A stretch of DNA of 24,780 bases, taken from Lactifluus volemus. Taxonomy: Eukaryota > Basidiomycota > Agaricomycetes > Russulales > Russulaceae. The stretch's first letter is position 1. Each line of letters starts with the position of its first letter. Under the pieces are notes generated by a model, which saw only the letters and a program-made list of their open reading frames with translations, ran no database searches and was not told the origin of the DNA. The stretch is from positions 1 to 24,780 of the forward strand of contig WTXI01000448.1 in assembly GCA_022376515.1 (NCBI GenBank), read 5' to 3'. Positions 1 through 10,826 of the stretch are shown one piece after another. The translations under genes were made by a program, and so were the position numbers.

Positions 1-2
1 AG

Positions 3-1071
3 CGGTCACAACAACGGGTAGGGACTTGGGTTGAGTTCCATGCGGATCGCGAAGGTCAACAGGGGAAGCGGCGTGGGTTCATCAAGGAGATCGATGGTGG
101 TATCGCACGCATAGTGGATGAACATTCTTTCCGCGAGGTAAGTATCAGTATCTTGAAGAAACATTTCTGACGTCCTTGTATAGTTTATGATCAATGAGCA
201 TCAGTTCAACGTCTGCGCTGTACAGGGTCCTTCTTTGCCACGGAACGATCCAGTCCATCCCTTTGTTGATCGGGCGAGTCGTGATCACGCGCGGTCCGCT
301 TCAAGTCTTATCGTGCCCTTATCAAGGATGTCGGCCCATCTGGGGTGATAGTGGAACCCCAAGCTCTCCTGGTTTCCAGGAGCTCGCCAAGGCAGCTCAT
401 ATCATGGTGCGACTTCATACTCGCGTAAGTGTGTGTGTGTGTGTTTTTGCATAGGATCTCACATGTGAATTTGCGGAGATAAGACCCGCGAAAGAACGTG
501 CAAGGCCACCCCCCCTCGCCCTATCACTCCACCGTCCGGTGCACCCGTTGACTTTGAGAGGCTCACACCGGAACCGGAGGGCTCTCAGAGAGGTAGGTGT
601 ATCTTATCGCCATCTCAGTGAAAGATAAACATATGTCCTTAGATCATTGGCTGTTTTTCCCCGCAATACGTACGCTTCTCCAGACCAAGAGGATACCGTT
701 CACCATCCGTGGAGTGGACTCCAACCAAGATTTGGTGATGTATAAAAACAAGACGGCCAGGTCAGTACCTGACGTTCAGTGGGACTCTCCGCCGGGAGAG
801 GGCGAAGTCATCATCAGCATGGTTAGAGGCGTCAACATTGTTCAAAAGAGTAATAGATCCCAAGTACCTCTTCCCATGGGAGCCAAAGGCAGGTGGTGAC
901 GTCGTAGTCATAAGTAGGAACTGCCAGCTATTTGGCTGTTCAGGTACTATAGTTGACAGGAAGGATGACGGTCAGTTCATTGTACGATTCGCAACCCCAA
1001 GTGCTTCACTGGATATGCATCTCCCTAGTGAGCACCTCGCCGTGTTAGAGCCAATTAGAGTACGTTCCTGA
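3..1071 (+). pseudogene. SPT5-like KOW-domain gene, 5'-truncated by the window and frameshifted
   Basis: Reading from base 3, an exon with a WVEFHADREG and GFIKEIDGGIARIVDE pattern ends at a GTAAGT donor (intron 138-183). The next part carries a KOW-type motif split over frames: GRVVITRGP (about 272-298) is in one frame and FKSYRALIKDVGPSGVIVE (from 299) in another, so one extra base (or two missing) lies near 299. A further frame change is likely near 268. After a GT-rich intron (from about 424) a Pro-rich stretch follows, and the last part (838-1071) is a second KOW-like segment with VVVISRNCQLFGCSGTIVDR, ending at TGA 1069-1071. This layout is known from SPT5, the elongation factor that binds RNA polymerase II, but the piece lacks the NGN and full KOW series within the window. 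The broken frames suggest a decayed paralogue. Sequencing error is the alternative. Family is fairly sure; exact exon structure is not. Confidence 0.6.
429..444. repeat. (GT)8 dinucleotide microsatellite
   Basis: Eight GT units follow the GTAAGT-like donor of an intron in the SPT5-like gene. It is a simple repeat within intron sequence, likely length-variable between strains, with no other role visible. Confidence 0.8.
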
Positions 1072-1332
1072 CAATTGTTTGTGTTCTATACCATCGTAAT
1101 CTATGGACAATGTATCCGCACAGTGAGAAGAGGGACTGTAAGAGGACCCAAAAGACTATGCGACATGGTACGTCTTTTATTTCTTTGCCTGGACGGAAAC
1201 ACTACATGTAATTCAAGACTTATGAGATAAGATAAGTGGTATTTCGCTTATCTGTATGAGCCAACACTGATATAGACATAGATATCTTCACTATCTACAA
1301 CGCTGGCGCAATCTCTGGGTATCAATCAGTCA

Positions 1333-2803
1333 TCAATCCGAAGAGATCTCGATTACGACAACTGGCTCCGGAGAAGGTTCGATCACCGGCTTTGGCTCTG
1401 GAGAGAAGAAGGCTACAGGATTTCGTGTCGGTTTAGTGCCACTTCCTCCAGCACTGTTTCGCTGTGCCATGGCAATCGCACTGGACGCGGGGCCTCCTAT
1501 CTTACGGCGCTTACGGATGGTACCGCTGGCCTCATACTGCCTGGCGTTAAGTTGCTCACCGGAGCCACTAGGAGATGGACAACGATGCATGTGCATCAAA
1601 CTGGAAGATGTCAACAGCTTGCACAGTGGGCACTGTTTGACGACACGTATGAACTCGGACATTGAAATCCCCGGGCAGTTGGGGTCGAACATCGTCAGGA
1701 GCAATGCCCGGGAGCCCTCAACTCCTAGAGGGGCCATCGCCGCTTCGAGTTCCTGTTGGAACTGAAAGTTTGTACCAAAAATATCTGGGATACCTAGTGA
1801 GTGTAAGCATCTTTCGACAGTTCTGTAGGTCAACTTGAACTCACGAGGGGCCCCATAGTCCAACAGCTCTGTGTCAGTCCTACGGATCGCAGAGGGGGAA
1901 CTAGGTCTGGCCTGAGACGGTGGCAGTGTCTCAGCTTCGACCTGGGGCAGCTGGGAGCTGGCCATAGTCGGCGTCGTTTGGACCTTAGGTGTGACTGCAC
2001 AAGGGTAATTAGAGGATTCATTGCAAGCATAACCATTACTGACCACTCTTTCTGGTAGGTGTTTCAAATGGGCTGGGGTGTTTCCCATCCTGATCGGGTG
2101 ACCCCATTAGTTGGCTTGCGGTCAAGCGCAGTGCTGAAACGATGATCTGGTGAGGTACTTGGTAGGTGGCGCTGGTACTTACCATCTCGAAGAGGATAGA
2201 TGCGTCGTGGCACGTCGGGATTTGCTGTGATGAAGTCCTGTAAATCAACTGTTCGGAGAGCCTGTAAGTGACCTACTCATATAGCTTGTACAATCACTCA
2301 CCCCAGTACGAGCACTTCATGATAGAGCACATGATGATAGGGCGTCCATAGTTGGGGCTTCGAAGAGACCGCGGCACATGGAACAGGGCAGGATGGTCCA
2401 TACCATCCATAAGTCCACAGAAGCACATGGGCATCTCCCAGCACCGCTTCTTGTAGTAGTCTTCAAGACCAGACACAGGGACACGCTCGCCACTGGGCAT
2501 CTCAGGGCTGCAGTCACGAACTGTGAGTAGTATGCACATAACCAATGTGGGAGAGATGACTTACTATGGGACTGGCTTCAGTGGTTGATCTTTGCCAACA
2601 AAAGACCCGATGAAAGTCGCAAATTGGAGTTTTTGCTTCCATGGACGGAATATGGGGTCATACTTGGGAGTGTTGGGAGTCTGGGGAGTGCCAGGGTTCG
2701 CGACAACGTTCGGCATAGTGGGGGGAACAACAGGTGAAGAAGACAGAGAGGTGAGAGGTGAGAGGGGGCTTGGAGGCACGGAGTCGGGGAGTGGTGCAGG
2801 CAT
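1333..2803 (-). CDS. GRF-type zinc-finger protein of unknown function
   Basis: Proposed exons on the minus strand are 2803-2565, 2507-2302, 2248-2183 and 2072-1333, giving about 416 residues. The first three junctions use GTAAGT, GTGAGT and GTAAGT donors; the start of the last exon is the weakest point. Residues 1-60 are Ser/Pro-rich. Residues about 102-148 hold a GRF-like zinc finger: CFCG (Cys108, Cys110), then NYGR (132-135), Cys140, Cys145 and Trp148, as in the CxCG..NxGR..C..C..W pattern of GRF fingers in nucleic-acid enzymes. Near the C-terminus a second metal-binding pattern is visible, CPLCKLLTSSSLMHMHRC, followed by a basic stretch (RKRRK) and a Pro/Glu-rich tail ending in VVVIEISSD. 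No catalytic domain is seen. The gene lies tail-to-tail with the SPT5-like relic. It may bind nucleic acid, but that is inference from the fingers alone. Confidence 0.65.
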
Positions 2804-3272
2804 TGCCTGTTGGCTTCGCTGAACAAAAAATCATGTATTTATACCACTTCTGAATTCATAATTTCATTCCGTTGCGAGCTTGTTGCGACTCTGCATTCTG
2901 AGTACCAACTGCCAGGTAAATGGCCTGCATTCAGTGGACAAAATTTCATTTTACCATTCTCCGTGCAGGGTCGAATGTGTAGGTCTAAATTTTTTACATG
3001 CCGTAGATATACACAATTTCATGACAATCAAAGGTCTAGCTACAACTGGTAATTCCGGGGGCGGGAAGGACTAACTATATCTAAGGAGGTGGGCGCACAT
3101 AGCTAATTTGGGAGGAGGCGCGTCGGGGCGTTATGGTGACAGTCACGTCCGTGAGTGGGTGACACTCGGGGTTGTCCGAAGCGTGCGAAGTGAAAATGTG
3201 ACTGTTACCATCACGTGAAAATGATGTAATTCTTTGTTACGGCGCACTTTTCAATAGTTCATCGATTATATA
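2804..3272. promoter_or_regulatory. Divergent intergenic region between the GRF gene and SRP102
   Basis: These 469 bases hold no convincing ORF. The half next to the GRF gene is AT-rich. The half next to SRP102 has a CACGTG E-box (3212-3217) and a run of GTGAC/GTCAC half-sites around 3134-3170. A TATATAAT string sits at 3267-3274 but overlaps the first ATG of SRP102, so it is unlikely to be a working TATA box if that ATG is used. It presumably carries both promoters. Confidence 0.5.
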
Positions 3273-4251
3273 ATGAAGCCTCTTTCCTCTCAAATGGACC
3301 TGAAGCTATTAGTGGTTTCCTTGCTTTCCGCTATCTTTGCAGTCGGTGAGTGTCTAGTTGGACACACACATTGATTATTTACTTAACCGTGCGCATACAG
3401 TTGCACTGTACTTGATTCGTCGTAGGTCACGGTCGCGTGCAAACAGCATCGTATTTGTGGGGACACCAGATTCAGGGAAAACTGCTATTCTGTCGACAGT
3501 GCGTGTGATATTATATGCACTGATACGCCGAACCCAGATATGTGCTCTAGCTGGCGTATGGCCAAACACTTCCAAGCCACTCATCACTACAAACAAATAC
3601 CTGCGCTTTCTCACTGAACAAGAAAACGGTCACTTTGGTGGATGTTCCTGGTCACCCTCGTATTCGCGCACAGTTCCGCGAGTACATATCCGATGCAAAG
3701 GCCATTGTCTTTGTCGTGGACACCAGTAGCATATCCCGCAATGGTTCAATTGTAGCCGAGTATGTTCGACCACGCGTCATTTATTGCACGGTACTCATTG
3801 TTGGTTGATGTCGATGTCTAGGTACTTGCATCATATCCTGCATGCCGTTGCTACAATCCCACCATCACAGAACGCTCCTGCCATACTCATCCTCGCCCAC
3901 AAATGCGACCTCCTCAAGACAGGAAGTGTTTCGGCAACGTCGTCAATAGAGCAGCTTGCAACCAATCGAGTGCGGACTATCTTGGAACGAGAGCTGGAAA
4001 AACGACGTAGATCGCACACAGGAAGTATCGCCATCGATGAGCTCGGAGCTGAGGGCGAAGACAATTCCGAACTGGGAGGCCTAGACTGTAGCGGCCCTCC
4101 GGGAGAGGTGTTTAAATTCGCAGAATGGGAGGGCGGAGAGATTGATTTTAGAGCAACGTCGGTGAGCGTTGGTGAGACCGTCGACTCGAAAGACGAGAAA
4201 AGTGGTGAAGGGACTCAAGGTCTTGTAGCTTGGCTAGAAGCCCTTGTCTAA
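3273..4251 (+). CDS. SRP102: Signal recognition particle receptor subunit beta
   Basis: Membrane-anchored small GTPase that holds the SRP receptor alpha subunit at the ER and helps hand ribosome-nascent chains to the translocon. Exons 3273-3345, 3401-3498, 3551-3759 and 3822-4251 join in frame to 269 residues. A hydrophobic segment at residues 8-24 is the single N-terminal anchor. GTPase motifs are visible: P-loop GTPDSGKT (45-52), the SSLQTN switch region, G3 DVPGHPR (88-94) and G4 HKCD (153-156), followed by a long acidic insert (about 190-250) before the C-terminal helix. The FREYISDAKAIVFVVD stretch is typical of the family. A second in-frame ATG at 3294 has the better context (A at -3, G at +4) and would give 262 residues. 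The downstream gene on the same strand starts 117 bases after the stop. Confidence 0.92.
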
Positions 4252-4367
4252 CCGTACGCAGTAAGCTGCACGTGCCTAATATACCTGTGTCGCTTTGGCG
4301 TATCACCTGCTCATCCTCTTAACTTACTGACAAGCTTATGACCATATTAATGACCCAGTAACGACCC

Positions 4368-6108
4368 ATGTATTCTCCATCTCACACCTCTGATCTACCT
4401 TCACTCTCTCGCCCTCGTCCATGGTCCCCTGATCCCACCGATCCCCTCCCCTCCTTGCGTTCCCTCGGAGACCGATTACCCCCATCCCAAACTAATCACA
4501 ACAATAGGACATCTACTATACCCCGAAATCGCATGAATGACCCTTCAGATCCTTCTATCGATGCTCTGGATCTTGCCGACTATGCCCATATCCTAAGTCC
4601 TAATCCATATCCTAGCGGCCCCGTGTACGATGATTATCCACTGTCTACTCCAGCTAGATCATTCACAGTCACCAGTCATGCCTCATTGAATCCACCATCC
4701 CTCGTCTCCTCTCGTGGCACAGCAACATCTCGACCGCACGGCCTTCCCTTACGGCACCCCGATTACAGGCCATTCCATCCTTCGATACCCTTATCGGCTC
4801 ACACGTCAGCTTCCCTCCACACCCCCTCAGATCCAGGACTGTATTCACCCAAAGTTGTTCACCCCCCCTTTGATGCTCCGTCCTCGTACGGAGGTATTGC
4901 AAACTCAGAGATTGACATCACACAATTCCCTGCTTGGTCTCGCGGGTGGTATCCGAAGGACAGTAGTAGATCACAGAAGACTGGACCACGATCTGAAGCC
5001 TCTCGTGCGCCTTTTTTTGATCCCTCGTATCGCGCGACAGGCGTATTCGGGAACCAGTACGCCGCGGCCCATAGCACCTCTTCTCGGGACATTGTTCCAT
5101 GGTCCGATACTGATGCGCCTAGTTATGATTACCCTCTAGACCCAGAGCTGAAGGAAGAGCGTGTTCGCATGTTGGAGCACGAGTTTGGCTCGAGCTCAGA
5201 AAGCCCGGTGAAGGAGGAACCGGTGGGTAGCGTGGATGGAAAGGGTCATCTTATTACAGAAGGCCCAAAGAAGCGGGTGGCGATTAGAATAATCGAGACC
5301 TTGTTGGCTCTCGAAATCGCTGCTTCTTTGGTCTATGCAGCCTTGGTGCGTTGCTATCTCCCATAGGCAATCTGTGCTGACGCCCGGTATGTAGTGGATA
5401 AAAACCCCAAAACCTCCACTACCTCAATCTAAACCTCAGACGTTGGCGCTGTACGCTTTATCCGTCCTGACATCTCTATTTCTCCTCTACCACTTCCTTT
5501 TTCGTCCTTGTTGCTGTGTGGGCAGTAGGAAGAAGCGAGACCTCACCGGCTATACGAACGGCCTTGCCATGCTGCCTGTTCAGGGGCTACTAGGTGACAA
5601 GAAGAAGAAAAAGGGGAAAAAAGGGAAGCGAGAACAAGGAGGTGTCCAGGTGAACTTGATCGTGGATCCGACAATATTCAGACCCCACCAGGATGATGAG
5701 GAAAACGTGAACCCCGAGGAGCATTCGCCCTCATACAGTCAAACAGGTACCGGCCGACGGCCGAAGCGACGGAGCATTTTTGAAGGCCTGGCTATGGAGG
5801 AGCGTTGGAAGGAAGCCCGAAAAGCGCTCAAATGGATGCTATTCGTTGATATCTCTTGCCTATTCCTTTGGTCCGTGGAGTTCATATGGATACTGATCCG
5901 AGAGAAATGTCCACCTGGTGGTTTCAATGGATGGCGCGTATTCATTATATGGACGCTAAATTTCTATATTGACTTTCGGTTCAGGTGCAACGCGTACAAT
6001 CTCGCTTCGGCTGGGACGTGCCTTTTAGCTTTTGCGTTCGGAATTAGTATTTTCTTTGGTGTGAAGGACCTACACCAGAGTCGAATTTCGCCTCGTACTC
6101 GGACATGA
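4368..6108 (+). CDS. Multi-pass membrane protein of unknown function
   Basis: Two exons (4368-5345 and 5395-6108; GTGCGT donor, GTAG acceptor) join in frame to 563 residues. I do not recognise the family. Residues 1-300 are hydrophilic, rich in Ser, Pro, Asp and Tyr and likely disordered. A first membrane helix lies at about 305-328 (VAIRIIETLLALEIAASLVYAAL) and is cut by the intron. A second follows at about 345-370, next to a PCCC cysteine cluster that could be lipid-modified. Then comes a very basic loop with a DKKKKKGKKGKR tract, and three more helices fill the C-terminal 110 residues (WMLFVDISCLFLWSVEFIWIL, VFIIWTLNFYIDF, AGTCLLAFAFGISIFFGV). The count is therefore about five. A cytosolic N-terminal tail is inferred from the lack of a signal peptide. 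Gene structure is clean. Confidence 0.8.
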
Positions 6109-6326
6109 CTGCCTTTGTAACGATACATCACGACCATTCTACGATTTTTTACGACATGAATACATTCAATTTTACCATACTGAAATGGAAATGGGGATGT
6201 TGAGATGGAGAATAGGCGCCTCGAAGGCTAAAGGCGCTCAATTTGAAGTGGAAGCTCCGCGTGCTCCGTGTTCCGTAGCAGGTTACCGACCTCATTACTC
6301 CTATGACAAACATTAACGAGTAAGGG

Positions 6327-7619
6327 ATGTCCGACAAAGGAGCCACAGCCTTCTCTCCGGCGACCCTGCATGTCAACATGCCCCTCCCCAATGCTACCGC
6401 TTCACATGCTCTCCTCCTCGCTACGGTTAACGACTTGAACACTCCCTGCTTCCTCGCTCCGGCGATAACCGGTGCTACCAGATGTGTCCGCGATCGCCTC
6501 GTCATTATCCTCTTTTCGAGGCTTTTCAACACTGGTCGAAGACCCCGCTCTCCCCTCACCGGTCGTCCCGAAAAAACGCGAAGAAGAGACAGTACCGGTT
6601 CTGTCCGCAGCGATGGCTCAGCCGGAGTGTCGCACACCGAATGTTGGGACGATATCCAACGGCTTTTAACTTATGTTTACGTGCAGGCCACGGCGGTAGC
6701 TCAAGAGCTGGACAAGGTCCTCCTACAAGTAGATGTCCTCCTGCGGGGGTTCGACGAAGACCTCTGTGAGGATTTTGGAAAGGATTTCGAGGTCGTCATC
6801 AGGATCGAAGGCGGTGCGTTCTATGCGTCCCTTGAAACTCTCCGGAAATTTGCTGACCCCCTCGTTAGATTGCATACCGGTCCCTCTCCCGCAGTCTGTC
6901 ATGTCGTTGCGAACGGCATGGTCCAAGCCAGGAGACCACGTCGTTGACAGCGAATCGGTTCCAGGCTCTCCGACTGCGCCAGGATCCGACCCGTCGACCT
7001 ATCCTGTGGTGGCTCTCGGAGGGACCTTTGATCACCTGCACGCGGGTCACAAAATATTACTCAGCATGGCTGCTTGGATTGCTGAAGAAAAAGTTATTGT
7101 CGGAGTCACAGGTGCGTCCTCAACTCGTCACGAGGGGTCTTGAGTGACCAATGAAGACTGCACAGACAACGCGCTTTTAACGAAAAAAGACAATTGGGAC
7201 GTGTTGGAGAGTTTGCCTGCGCGAATACAGGGCGTTCGCAGTTTTATGGAACTCTTCAAGCCTAGCCTTGTCTACTACATCGTACCGATAAACGATATTT
7301 ATGGGCCCACCGCGACCGACCCAAACATACAAGCTCTTGTGGTGAGCAAGGAAACAGTGTCTGGCGGAAAAGCCGGTAAGTAGTTCGCAATGGTCCTATC
7401 TTTGCCTTGCCGCGTGCTCATCTCATGGGTGTTAAAGTGGATCAATGCCGGGAGGAGAATGGGTTGCCGCCATTTAAAACATTCGTCATAGACGTAATCT
7501 CACATAGTTCGCGTCGGTTGGACGTTGATGACATCGAAGCACTGAAGCAGGCCAAGATGAGCAGTACGTATATTCGGCAATGGATTGTTTCACGGCAAAA
7601 AGGAGATGCAGGGACATAA
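6327..7619 (+). CDS. CAB4: Phosphopantetheine adenylyltransferase (coenzyme A synthesis)
   Basis: Transfers AMP from ATP to 4'-phosphopantetheine, giving dephospho-CoA, the fourth step of CoA synthesis. Exons 6327-6813, 6869-7111, 7166-7375 and 7438-7619 join in frame to 373 residues. The catalytic nucleotidyltransferase fold starts with GGTFDHLHAGHK (213-224), which holds the HxGH signature, and ends with MSSTYIR (354-360), matching the ISSTxxR signature. VVSKET and YGPTATDP lie between. Residues 1-200 form the fungal-type N-terminal extension with a conserved LLTYVYVQATAVAQELDKVL helix. The protein lacks the dephospho-CoA kinase domain that is fused in animal CoA synthase, as usual for fungi. 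The gap to the preceding gene is 218 bases. Confidence is high for the C-terminal enzyme, slightly lower for the exact start. Confidence 0.92.
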
Positions 7620-7841
7620 CTCTGTACGTACTGTACCGTAGTGCTTGTAGTACGTGGCACCGTAGTTAGTACACAAATCGGTATTAGCCGACCGCCACAC
7701 GAGCTTATTGACTCTCTCATTCTCCTCTCCACCGTCAACTCGGACGGTTACATGCCCTTCACAGTTTAACTATTTCTTCTCTCAACTTAGAAGCTATCGG
7801 CATCTCTTCACTCACCCCCTCCCCGAATCTTTCAATAAGTT

Positions 7842-10234
7842 ATGGCATCCCAGCGTTCTTTACCGTTCTCACCATCTACACCGGTTGTTCCGGTTTCACA
7901 GCGACCCTCACAACTCCCCTCGTCTCTATCCACCGTTGGCTTTCAACCAGATTCGAAAGTGTCACGACTCCCCGTGGTACTAACGTGTCCAGTTCAGCCG
8001 CTAGGCATGCACGCTCTGGGTCTGCCATCTCTGCCAACTCTCGTCCCCGAACGATTCGTTCGTCAGGAGACCCGACCTCCCCTTCCCGCCAAACATTCAC
8101 AGTTTCAAGTTCTATTCCTATCAGTGGGACACATGCACACGGAATACTTCCCCCTCCACCATTCTTTCACCCTTCTCGTCCCATTTATTCACCTCAGTCC
8201 GCTTCCGATGCGTCCCGCGCGTCGTCTTCGGCTTCTTCGGACGTTACCTCTTCCCAGCAGGACCGTGAACCTGTTCAGTCCGGATTTCCGCTTCAAAGTA
8301 CGCCGCGGGATGCCCCATATGACTCGGATGCACATTCGGATTCATATCCCATCGGTGGCGACCGTGCATCACGCAATTCCATGCAAGATGAACTGCGTCA
8401 GCTGCCCACGAGAGGTCAAAAGTTTAGTCGTGAGCCATTGCTCCCACTTGCTGGAGTTGCTCGTTCCCGCTCAGGCTCTTCGATCACGCACCGATCGAAG
8501 CCGTCTCTCGCCAGAAACGTCGTTGAAAAGAACGCAGCAAACGCAGGCGCTGCTACGCGCATGCGTGATAGCTTTGAACGGTTTCGGAAAGGCTTGAGTC
8601 TCGAGTCGGTGAGGAGGTCTTTATCCGCCTCGGCCAGCGCCAGCACCTCACCAGTGACGCCTGACCTTCCATCTGCTCGGAGCACAAATAACGGCCCTAC
8701 TGCATTCGAGGCGAAAGAAGAAGAGTACAAGGTGTTGGCTGAGTCGGGTGATGTCCCCCTTGGCTTGCGACACCAGTCCTCAGCTGCATTTGTACCATAC
8801 CCCCCTTCCAATTCTGCATACCCACTTTCCTCTGTTCCCATGAGACATGAAAAATCTCACCGTTACGTCCGAAATTATGAACGGATGTATTCTTCGAACC
8901 GTTGGTTCATGCGCGGGCGTTTGCTCATGGGCGGAGATAAGCCCTGGGCGTTCATAGCGTCTTTCATGTTGACCTTGGCAATCACAGGTGTCTGGTTCGG
9001 GACAACTTGCGTGTGGTGGTGGCATAACAAGAGCCCTGCTGTCGCCTTGGTTGGCGCCTACCTGTGTCTCCTAACGATTTCGTTGATGTTATCGACGGTG
9101 GGTTGTGTCCAATTCGAAAACCCAATGCCCGCGTGCTTACAGCCGTTCTTAACAGGCCTTTAAAGACCCTGGGATTCTTCCACGAAACCTGGACCCTGAT
9201 CCGCCATACCCGTCAGAGGCGCTTCCTGATAGCGGCGATGCTGTCCCGTTGCCTCGGGATTTGAAAGTCCGTTCTACAATGTGAGACTCCTCACTTGATG
9301 ATCGATTTGTCGTTGCTCACATGACGCTGTCAGGGTGAGGGTGAAGTATTGCACAACTTGCCGTACATATCGTTCTCCACGGTCGAGTCACTGTAGACTG
9401 GTATGCACCGTTTCCCATGGGAATATTGAGCATGGACTAAGCTTTCACACAGTGCGATAATTGTGTCGACGGATGCGATCATCACTGTCAATGGGTAAAT
9501 AACTGCGTCGGGCGCCGCAATTATACCCATTTCTTCGCTTTCATTCTGACGGCTGTGTGTCATTGTTTTTTTTATGTTCATGCTCCGGAGTGTGATTCTG
9601 ACCGGTGGGACACTCTAGACCCTTACACTTTGCCTTGTGATTGTCACGTCAGCATTGCAACTTTCACTACTGGCACGGGAGGACCACGTCAAGTTTAAAG
9701 AGGTCCTTGGCAAGAGTGTGGGAAGTGCTGTTGCATTCTGTCTCGCAATCACGGTGATCTGGCCAGTGAGTGCACTGTTGATGTACCACGTGCGGGTGAG
9801 CGAATCGAAAGCTGTTATGCGGCTGCGAATAATGACCAACCGGATTTAGCTCCTTTATCTTAATGTGACCACGATAGAACAGGTATGGCGTCTTAATTGC
9901 TCGTTGTCACCTGTCCCGTCATTGCCTGTCATTTATTTTCCATCAACACCGCTTTGCGCCGGCATGGTCATTTATAGCTTTATTGACATTTGTCGTTACG
10001 TAGATTCGAAATTCCGCACACAAATCTATTGCGGCAGGGCCAACTCCCCCAAACCCCTTTGCACACTCCAGCTGGAGGGGAAACCTTGCTGACGCTCTCT
10101 GTCGACCGGGGGGATTTTCTTGGGTAGAACCGCATGCTTTGGCGATGGAGGACAAGCGGATGGTGAACCCTGGCTTTGAAGATCAAGTTGATTTCATTGT
10201 GCGTGATGAGGCAGAGGAGGGAACGATACCGTGA
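7842..10234 (+). CDS. ERF2: DHHC palmitoyltransferase, ERF2 family
   Basis: Transfers palmitate to cysteines of membrane-bound proteins; yeast Erf2 with Erf4 modifies Ras. Downstream exons are clear: ..9097, 9156-9280, 9334-9400, 9453-9554, 9619-9795, 9850-9882 and 10004-10234. All junctions keep frame. A Ser-rich N-terminus is followed by two membrane helices (about 8948-9097), the DPGILPRN motif, a Cys-rich domain ([18 protein letters not shown]..) and the catalytic DHHC at 9477-9488 in the form [13 protein letters not shown]. Two more helices follow, then the TTxE motif (VTTIEQ) on a 33-nt exon, and a tail with [18 protein letters not shown]. The 5' end is unsettled. The ATG at 7842 opens a frame one base off that of the main exon, which has no in-frame ATG upstream. 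Either an intron ending at 7992 (TACTAAC at 7978-7984, then CCAG) or one lost base near 7948 joins them. Confidence 0.9.
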
Positions 10235-10826
10235 TACCAGTGGACGTGTTTTCGTAGTACAGTAAATCACAATTTTAATTGTTAGACGTTGTTTGCGCCT
10301 GGATACAGAGGTTTTGGGGAATTTAAATTAGAAGTTTTTGCGGCTTCTCACTTGACTGCCGCGGTAAATGGGATCCATATGGTCCTCAGGGGCTACGCCC
10401 ACAGGAACGAACAATTGGCTCCACCAGTGGAACTCTATGACGTCAGCGAATTCTCGTATATACCCAATTTTAGGACGGCGCTCGAAAAGTGAAATGAGCC
10501 GCCACCGAGCCGTGAGTGGGGTGTCGGGGTGTCGCCCTATTCACTCTTCTGCCGTCCGGGTCGCGTATTAGTATTGCGACATATTTTTTAACTATTTTTA
10601 ATCTTGTCCAACTTGTTAACTTGTCACCTTTGTGGTCGTCTCACGACTTTTGAGTCAAGGGATAAACAGATCGGACCCACTCTATTCCGCGAAATTATAA
10701 CTTACATAAGGCTCATTCGCTCACTCGGCGGCCGTGCTTCACTTGGGGCTCGCTGGTGTTGCCTGTACCTTGGTCATACTCGCTCGATCTGCTCGGAATT
10801 CGTAACTGGACTGCGGTGTCGGGACC
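10235..10826. promoter_or_regulatory. Intergenic region, ERF2 3' side and zinc-cluster gene promoter
   Basis: 592 bases without a supportable gene. A 67-codon open frame at 10289-10492 has no recognisable content. A perfect TGACGTCA palindrome (ATF/CREB-type site) lies at 10438-10445, about 380 bases before the next start codon. The stretch 10571-10620 is T-rich. Regulatory use of these sites is inferred. Confidence 0.45.

Noticed and set aside
3267..3274. TATA box of SRP102
   Set aside because: It overlaps the first possible start codon, so transcription would begin inside the coding region; left as an AT-rich coincidence.
6149..6637. 162-codon open frame on the minus strand
   Set aside because: Overlaps the 5' exon of CAB4, is Arg-rich without recognisable motifs, and is explained by codon bias of the sense gene.
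7842..8597. 251-codon + frame starting at the 7842 ATG as a separate gene
   Set aside because: Only its first part is plausible as the ERF2 N-terminus; from 7993 the other frame continues into the DHHC enzyme.
10289..10492. Small gene of 67 codons
   Set aside because: No motif, weak start context, and lies in the 3' flank of ERF2; not enough to support a gene.
10756..10826. In-frame upstream extension of the zinc-cluster factor from 10756
   Set aside because: It reads through the intron 10978-11050, while the ATG at 10827 has a strong context and splices in frame.
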